Source of the DNA: Cryptomeria japonica
Lineage: Eukaryota > Streptophyta > Pinopsida > Cupressales > Cupressaceae
Length of the DNA: 64,000 nt
Direction of reading: 5' to 3'
Assembly: GCF_030272615.1 (NCBI RefSeq)
Contig: NC_081405.1
Location: forward strand, 22,112,047-22,176,046
The notes under the pieces are model-generated. The model was not told the DNA's origin and made no database searches. It saw only the letters and a program-made list of their open reading frames with translations. Below, piece by piece: positions 56,607-64,000 of this stretch (the first letter of the stretch is position 1; each line of letters opens with the position of its first letter). Position numbers and translations under genes: made by a program.

Positions 56607-59066
56607 AGGGGGAGGATGTAAGGCCTCACCTTGACTCACTCTAACATTCAGTGGATTTTATATTTAGACTATTATGGATACTTTATTTTGATGCATTTTG
56701 AGACTTTGAACTTATATGACTTCAGGATTTGGATAACATTGCTATGATTTGATGATTTACTTACATGCTTTATAAGATAGAACACTACATGATTGTTAGA
56801 TAGAATGATATTACAATGATAGATGTCATTATTTGAATTTGCAGGACTTTCTTTGAATATAGAACTATGATGTATGGTTAGTTTATGTGAATTGGGATGA
56901 AATTGCTTATGTAAAATTGCTTGGTAAAAGATGTATTCAATCTGTTCAGATGAAAATTGTATGCAAGTAATGATGTGCATTGTTATATTATTGAATTATA
57001 TTGTATATGGATATTTGGAAGTACTAATGTGTAAATTGAGATGCGCAAGAAATTTACCATGTGACCATGGAAATTACGGAGAATCAAACCTAGACTTATG
57101 TATGTTTGTAAGCCAGGGGTTGTCTATTTGGAGAGACAACACCCCATTTGTGTTGTATTTTATTCGTAATAGTATATGCTGCATGAATGTTACGTGTTAT
57201 TTAAATTTATTATGTAAAAACCACAAGAGACAATTCCATGTTTTATTTTTGTAAAAGTGTTTTATTTGTGTCACTTGACACGTGTGGATTTAAATTTAAA
57301 TGTTTTATTTGTGTCTCTTGGTGGGAAAGTGTTTAATTATAGTTCTTCTTAAATAAAATAATGTGTTGTCATAAATACTTTGGAATATAATATTTGGGGT
57401 GGTCAACTTATGTTTGACCCGAAAATAAACTTCAGAGGGGTTTAAAATGGGTTAAATGAACACCTAGGGGTAGTTTAATAGGGTTTCCTAAAGCCCATAA
57501 GGTATACCTAGGGGTTAGGGGTAATTTTAGGCAAGTTTCTACTTTATAATGATCTTTTTAACGCTTTAAAAATTGGCTTTTCTGAGTTGAGCGAAAATTG
57601 AAAATTAGAAGTTAAATCTAATCAGGATTTTTTCTTTTGGAATGAGAGTCTTTTTGCATTTTTGCTTTCTTCTTTTTTTTTTTTGGTTTTTTTTTAGAAT
57701 CTTGTGAGAACTCTGTGAGTGAACTTCTTAAGCAAGATTTTTGAGAATTGGAGGGTAATCATCCACTCTCCATTTTTGGAGACAGAAGAAAATTTGAAGA
57801 GAAAATAATGTTATGGAATAGAAAAATTGATTAAGGGTAGAAGGAAAAAGATTGTGGATTGGGCAGCTCTTCATCAAATATCATAATACATTTGGGCAGA
57901 TTAAGGTTGGTTTCAGTTATTCTTTTTAATGTCTTCTTCTTGTTTATGTCTGGAAGTTTGTTGGTGTAAGAAATCTGTGTACTTGAAAGTTTGTGTTAGA
58001 AAATCTTTTGGTATTTTGCTTTATGAATTGTTGTGATTTGGGAGTTTTCTCAAGATCTCTTACTCTTGGGAGAGAAGAGCATCTTGAGGGTGGTAGCAGT
58101 GACAACCCTCGAGTGAGAGACTCTCTTTGAGAGTGATCACAAGGGATCTTTGTTGTGACCCTTGCTGCATGGCCTGTTTGTGCAATGGGGGTCATAAGGA
58201 GGCATAAAAGGCTAGAATACCTTTGGGGGGCATAAGGAATAAGGGGTTGAGATTCTTGATATTATTATTGTGCCATGAGGTGGCTTCTTGTTTATTTCAT
58301 AGTTGCAGTTCTCCTCAGGGATTTGGTCCACTACCACCCATTGAAAATGTTCATCACCAAAGTGTGGTGCTGTGAAAGCCAAGTTGGGAATGTGTCTGGA
58401 ATATCTATATGCATTGCTTTCTATGTGTTTGCCTGTTTGTTACCCGTCTAGGAATTGGTTCTCCGAGCTCGGGGGTGGCTACCAGTTAGCCTAGGCTGGG
58501 AGGTGAGCACTCTGTGGTCATATTGTGTTTATCTATTATGCAGGAAAGTCAGGAGAAAGAGAATAGGATCCATGAGAAAGATACAGAAGATTATTATTTG
58601 AAGATACTTAAATCCAGTTGCAGATAATTGTTTAAATTTGTTATAAAAGTATGCCTCATTCAAAGAAAAGAGAAGCAAGTTGTAATTATTGAAAATAGAC
58701 TTGAAGTTTTACTGTTGTGGCTATTCAAGAAACATCCTGTAAATTGGTAGTATATCTTAGAGCTGTTAAAGAAAGAAAAAGAAAAGCTTGTTTTATTCCT
58801 ACTTCTAGTTTTTAGTAAAAGAAAAGTTATTTTGAGTTGCATGCAAAAGCTTCTTTGTATTATGGAGAAAAAGAATAGATTTCATTTAAATTTTATCTAT
58901 ATTTTACTTGTGGCAAAATAGAAGTTTATTTATGCTGAAAGATCTTAAGTAGTTTAAAGAAAAAAGATGTTTTATGTAAATATTGTATTAGAGGAAAAAA
59001 AAATCAATGAAATTCTTTTTATTCCAGAAAAGTATATTGTATTTTAGTTAGCATTGATTTAAAAGC

Positions 59067-59103
<37 letters not shown>

Positions 59104-59332
59104 CTAAATAAACTTAATGCTTTTTCCCTTTATTATATTAGTTTAAAATCTTCCTTTTAAAAAAAATATATATATATATTTATTGAAATATTTTCACCCT
59201 TTTAAACTACGATTATAAATATATATATATATAAATATATATACATATATATATATTTATATTTAATATATTTTAAAAATATATATATATAAATTAAAAT
59301 TTAAAAAAAAAAAAATGGGGAAATGTTTTTGG

Positions 59333-59558
59333 GTCCACGCGGACCCCACTATGTGTATGCACAGTGAGGGCCGCACGGCGCCCACTGTGTGCACACACAG
59401 TGGAGCCGCTTCGGCTCCCATTGTGTAGACACACAGTGGACGGCCACGGCCGCCACTGTGTGGCCACACAGTGGGGAGCCGCTAGCGGCACCCACTGTGT
59501 GGACAGTGGTGCCGCGGTGCCCACTGTGCGCCCACACAGTGGTGCCACGGCTCTCCCC
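59333..59558. repeat. Array of paired palindromes in the C 3' LTR
   Basis: This is the second copy of the array at 50651-50880. One hairpin has lost four bases (GTGGACAGTGG). Several differences are CpG to TpG or CpA changes, for example GCGCGG to GCACGG. Confidence 0.9.
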
Positions 59559-59875
59559 GCCTCCAACATCCGAAACCTGCAATAAACAAAAAAAAAACAT
59601 GGCCGCCCTTGGGGTCTTCGGCCCAGCATGAAAATTTCTCTGTAAAAAAAATAAGGGTTAAACCCTAGCCCGGGTGGGGCTAGGGCAGATGGATTTTAAA
59701 AAAAAAATATGATAATTAGATTTGAAAATACATATATGGGAAAATAGAACCCTAATTAGGGTTGGGGAAATATGGATTAATATTTAGAAAGATATTATGT
59801 TTTTGAATTAGAATTAAAATATTTAAAATATATATAAATTCTGGTCATAATTTTGGATTAAGTATTTAATTGTAA

Positions 59876-59989
<114 letters not shown>

Positions 59990-60424
59990 ATAATTCTGGT
60001 TATAATTTGAAGCAAGTAAAGCGAAATAAATAGATTATCGGAGGAAGCCTAGCTTTTATAATTTTAAATGTATATAATAATGTCTCGTGTAATTTAATTA
60101 GAGTATTTAAAATTTAAATTGGATGTTTAGACTATATGTCTTATTGGAGATTAAATTAATTTTTCCTCTCCTATTCCTTTAGCATGATTGATTTAATAAG
60201 CCTAATGGCTAGGTATCTTGAGGAGATAAAATTTAAACCAGTTAATTTTCCACAAATAATATTTAACAATCTATCGAAGCTTGGTTCATCTCAGAACTAG
60301 CTTGAATTTAATAATGGAAATTTCAATAACGCTTGTTGTGTGAGCGAACATGTTAATTAAATTAGTATGTTTTTAAAAAAAAAATTGTTCCTTTTTTGCC
60401 CTAAATTTTGGGCATGACAGAAAC

Positions 60425-60616
60425 CTCAAGTGGAGGAGTTGATTGTCCAGAAACCATTGGCTATACCTAGGAGGCAAATCAAGAAGGTTCAGACCTTGGA
60501 GGTCTCATTATCATAACCTCTGCCAAGTGCCATAGGAAGAACTTGAGTAGTTGTAGGGTTGAGTAGGACAAGTCACTCAAGAAGGTGTATTAAACAAATC
60601 TCCAAGACTCTCTGCA
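60425..60616 (+). repeat. Element A 3' LTR, right part
   Basis: Continues A's 3' LTR after C and matches the end of the 5' LTR (22665-22856), ending CTCTCTGCA. Confidence 0.88.
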
Positions 60617-61470
60617 TCACTCTCCTTATCGGGTTGCTTTGGTCTATTGGCATAGGTTTTCCCAATGTAGTCACTTCAACTGTGATGAGCTCATCTTCCT
60701 TATCGGGAATCGAGATAACTCAAAACGCATCTCCTTGATCTTGTATGTTATCCTGATGAGTCTTGCTCCTTTTCTTGCCTAGAATCGCTTTATCAAAGAA
60801 AGTCTCTCTGATAGAGCCACCTTCTCCATTTAGTGCATCAGGTATCGAGGTAACGTAAATTAGGACCTCCTAATAAACCAATGTCATCTCTATGAAAACA
60901 TCACCCCATCGGGTATCGGGACAACATTTTTTCCTCGTTGCCGATAGTGTATGTTACTCCGATGACTCTGACTTCCTATCATATCATTGTTGTAACTCAC
61001 CCTGATGGATTTCCACTTATTCACACCTTTTCCCATTGCTCATGCTTTAGGAAACACCATTGGCATGAGTTACTCCAATCAACATACTCCTTTCTCCTTG
61101 TGTGATCTCATCGAGGTAACTTATGTCGATAAGAATTTTTTTTGCATTTTTTATAAAAGAAGCCCCTCTCCATGGATACAACTTTAATAACTATACTAAA
61201 AGATTTATCCCACACCATTTACATATGTGTTCATGCTTTCAACCCTACTCTATGCTGACCTTCCAAAAAGTGCTTATGGAATGAAACTAATTTTGAAGAT
61301 GAGGATTGATAGAATGCCATCATACTCAACACTTTCCTTGAATATGCCCAAGTGATGCCTTCTCATGAAGACACTGTAACATATCACTTGCACATACAAT
61401 CCAACAATAAATGCTCCTTTGATGAAACTATATGCAAAAGCATCCATATATAGCGCAAAAATATTTTGTA
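60617..61470. other. Unassigned stretch right of element A
   Basis: No coding frame. Words such as TATCGGGA, ATCGAGGTAAC and CTGATGAGTCTTG echo 20700-21274, so it is probably the other half of the sequence into which A inserted. Confidence 0.4.
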
Positions 61471-61477
61471 AAAATAT

Positions 61478-61874
61478 GTGCTAACAAATACAATCAACAC
61501 CAACAATGTGAATGCTACAATAGGTGTGGTTCCTATTTCTAAATTCTTCAAAAGAGAAAGACAATTTGCTCCTTTGAATGAATCTTTACATAGTATTATG
61601 TCTCAGTTGTTACAAAGAAATGTTATTAAACTCCCTCCTATAAAATTAGTTCACCCATATAAGCTAGCATCCCCTTATTTTGATAACAATTCTTTTTGTC
61701 AATTTCATTGTCAACCTGGTCATGATACTGAGAATTATTTTGCATTGAAAAGTAAGATTCAAGATTTGATTGATAATAATACTATATCTGTGGCAGGTGT
61801 GAATGATAAGTGAAACAATCAGTAGCTCCTAATCAAAATCTTAAGATTTTTACTAATCCATTGCCTTCTCATAC
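61478..61874 (+). pseudogene. Tat-like gag zinc-knuckle region, probably of element F
   Basis: The frame holds the block that follows the capsid in Tat polyproteins: RQFAPLNESLHSIMSQLLQR, then FCQFHCQPGHDTENYFALKS and IQDLIDNNTIS. After a TGA at about 61811 it continues to IFTNPLPSHT, where an LTR begins. The last Cys of the knuckle is Tyr. F's gag stops at about 15158 just before this part would be needed, so the two may be one gene split by the intervening 46 kb. Confidence 0.65.
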
Positions 61875-64000
61875 TGTTGGCATTATGTTGTCATTGATGT
61901 CAACCGATATAGAAGAATGCAACCGGTTTGATAGATTGTTGGTACTGATATCATTGATGTCAACTGGTATAGCAGGATAACCCATATATGAGAAGAGTTG
62001 ATGTGCTGTCATTGGTAACCATCAGTATGCAAAAGGATGAACCGGTATGCACCAATATGCTAGTGGTGTTGTCAAGAGATTGGTGAGTAAAAGGCTGTTG
62101 ATATACTAGTGGTGCTATCAAGAGACCAACGCATAAAATTTTGTTGACATAGTGATGTATACAACTGACATGAAAGATAAGGCATACTGGGAGGCTAATT
62201 GTGATGAAGAGGCAAAATGTTATTTGAATCACATCAACACCAAATATGATTTGTGCAAGCCACCATATTTCTAGTGTAAGGTTAACTAGCAGGACTCCCA
62301 CTAGATGAAGAAGCTATCACAAGTTAGATGATAGGTTGACAAAGTGTACTGCCTCTATGAGAAGGATGACATATGGAAAACCACTGGGACATATTTCAAG
62401 CTAAAGATACATCTGCATAATGACAGCTATGTTATGTTAGTGCAATGTTGGAAGAAGAAGGCAAGTGAATGAATGTACAGACTAGATTACTAGGTGGAAG
62501 ATGATAATGCTTCTAGAGTCTAAGATCAGTTAAGCCTCCAGAGAGTAAGATCAGAGATACACACCGGATAATCATCTGAAGACAAGTTGTGTTACTAGGA
62601 TGGTGAAGGAAGATTTAAAGTGAAGGGTTTTGCCACTATGGCAAACCAACCATGAGATGAAATGGACAGATGATGTTGTGTCTATAGATGTACACAATAG
62701 TGTTACCAGAATGAAGAAGGTGCATTGTGTTGCCACCAGTGCATATCTAATGGAGGATGATGACATTGAGTCATCTAGGTAGTTACCAACAAACAAGTAT
62801 ACTAGTATGCATCTGAGTAAGAAGAATGTGAAGAAGTGAAAGACCTTCATCAAATGAAGTTACACTTGTTGAGTTACTTCTGATAGTTGTTGAGGTCTGA
62901 CATGTTTGATGACCAAGCAAACATGATATATGGGCAGGACCCAAAAGACATTGGTAGGAAGGATAACCAGGTAGGCGATTTGTGTTGGTAGGGTTAGTGA
63001 ACCGATATGTGTGTGCTGGTTATGTGGTTGGTTGGTTACTAAGATGAACTAACAGAGAAGTGTGATGAGGTGGATACCGACAGTGATGCCATGGAAAGAT
63101 GAAGTGGCAAACTTGCATGAAGTGCAGATGAAACATGCACAAGTTGGTTAAGTAAGGTTGGTGAGGTAGTTGAGGTTGGTCCAACATTAATGGTGATTGT
63201 GAAGCTTGAGGTGGAGTTGTAGAGGTGCATGAATCAATATCATATCGACAAGAGAGAATCAAGAATAGACTGATCGATTAGATCAAAGTAGTTGAAGCAA
63301 TGCAATGAGATCATTTATGGTAGATTGACTGAGCAAGCCAAAAAAGTGAATTTTGATCGCTGAAGATGGATGACGTGCATAGGAAGGCACAAGAATAGAA
63401 GAAATGTACAGGAAGTCATCATCGATGCATGATCCAATCAGATCTGACTGGATTGAGTTTGCCTCATGACCTACAAAGGAAACCCTAACGCTTGATGTTT
63501 GAATTGGTTTTTGGCAGGAAAGATTGGGCTATAAATATGCAAGCCAAAGATATTATTAAGGGCTGGTGGATGGGAGAGGATATAGTTTCTGCAAAGCGAT
63601 TGAGTGTGGCATGAGAAAAGTTAGATCAGTTAGAGTAAAAATAGCAGAATACTATAGCGACTAAGTGAGTGAAGGTTAAACTGGTGAAAGGGTTTAACAG
63701 AGAGTTTAATCGGTAAGGTTAAAGCAATCGGTTAGCAGCAAGAGTGCATCAAAGAAGATAACTGGTAGTTGCTAGTGTATGTAGGAAAAGCGGGGCTATA
63801 AAGCTTAAAATGTGAAAAATGAAGCTCCAAGAGGCTTGTCAACACACCCATAGGACTTCTTGGTGCAAGTTATGGAGTCATGAAGAATGACTCAACTTCC
63901 CAAGGATGGTTCCATGGTTCTCTATCTCACAAGGTCCCTCAAGCCAATGCCTTTGCTCTCAGATCACTAAGCAAAGTGGCTTAGGGATGACAAATGCAAG
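61875..64000 (+). repeat. LTR start of a further copia-like element G, running off the window
   Basis: TGTTGGCATTATGTTGTCAT begins abruptly inside the gag frame and resembles the D LTR start. The first about 60 bp recur in altered form at 61937 (TGTTGGTACTGATATC). ACCGGT words and a TATA-like box (63529) support an LTR. No retroelement protein can be read. The right edge and second target copy (left flank CATAC) were not found. The last about 190 bp differ in style and may be another unit. Confidence 0.5.
63529..63537 (+). promoter_or_regulatory. TATA-like box of LTR G
   Basis: CTATAAATA lies about 1.65 kb into the putative LTR, consistent with a long U3. Confidence 0.35.

Overview
The window is plant nuclear DNA made almost wholly of nested LTR retrotransposons; I see no host gene. 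The lineages are plant ones: Tat-type Ty3/gypsy with a second RNase H, chromoviruses, and Sirevirus-like Ty1/copia. They include a plant mobile domain (PMD) gene, many solo or old LTRs, and slow decay by point mutation. This suggests a large, repeat-rich genome such as a conifer or other gymnosperm. That is an inference from element style, not from a diagnostic gene.

Layout, with names used here. Element F (Tat-like gypsy, + strand) forms the left background: LTR pieces at 1-271, 8716-9725 and 12150-12465, a primer site at 12469, a leader and a broken gag to about 15158. A likely later part of its gag lies at 61478-61874. F is interrupted by E (272-8715, minus strand, target duplication TGATA), a Sirevirus-like element with a zinc-knuckle array and a long unknown ORF but no pol. 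It is also interrupted by T (9726-12149, duplication CACAA), a 2.4 kb non-coding element. A solo LTR (6071-6570) sits inside E. From 15159 to 21274 there is unassigned sequence plus an unknown minus-strand pseudogene (16154-20403), split by a solo copia LTR (16626-18051, duplication CTTCC).

From 21275 to 60616 lies A, a chromovirus of about 7.9 kb expanded to 39 kb by three insertions. B (25542-37225, TTAAT) is a Tat element without gag that carries an antisense, intron-containing PMD pseudogene; it sits in A's reverse transcriptase. D (37413-44768, GAGGG) is a Sirevirus-like copia in A's RNase H. C (48031-60419, GAAAC) is a Tekay/Del-like chromovirus with 3.7 kb LTRs, in A's 3' LTR. Beyond A come unassigned sequence, the F gag piece, and the start of a further LTR, G (61875 to the window end).

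All large coding regions are broken. In D and C the decay is mainly in-frame TAG stops with few or no frameshifts, which fits deamination of methylated CHG sites. The most unusual structures are the array of paired palindromes in C's LTRs, the antisense PMD gene in B, and the pol-less but ORF-rich element E.
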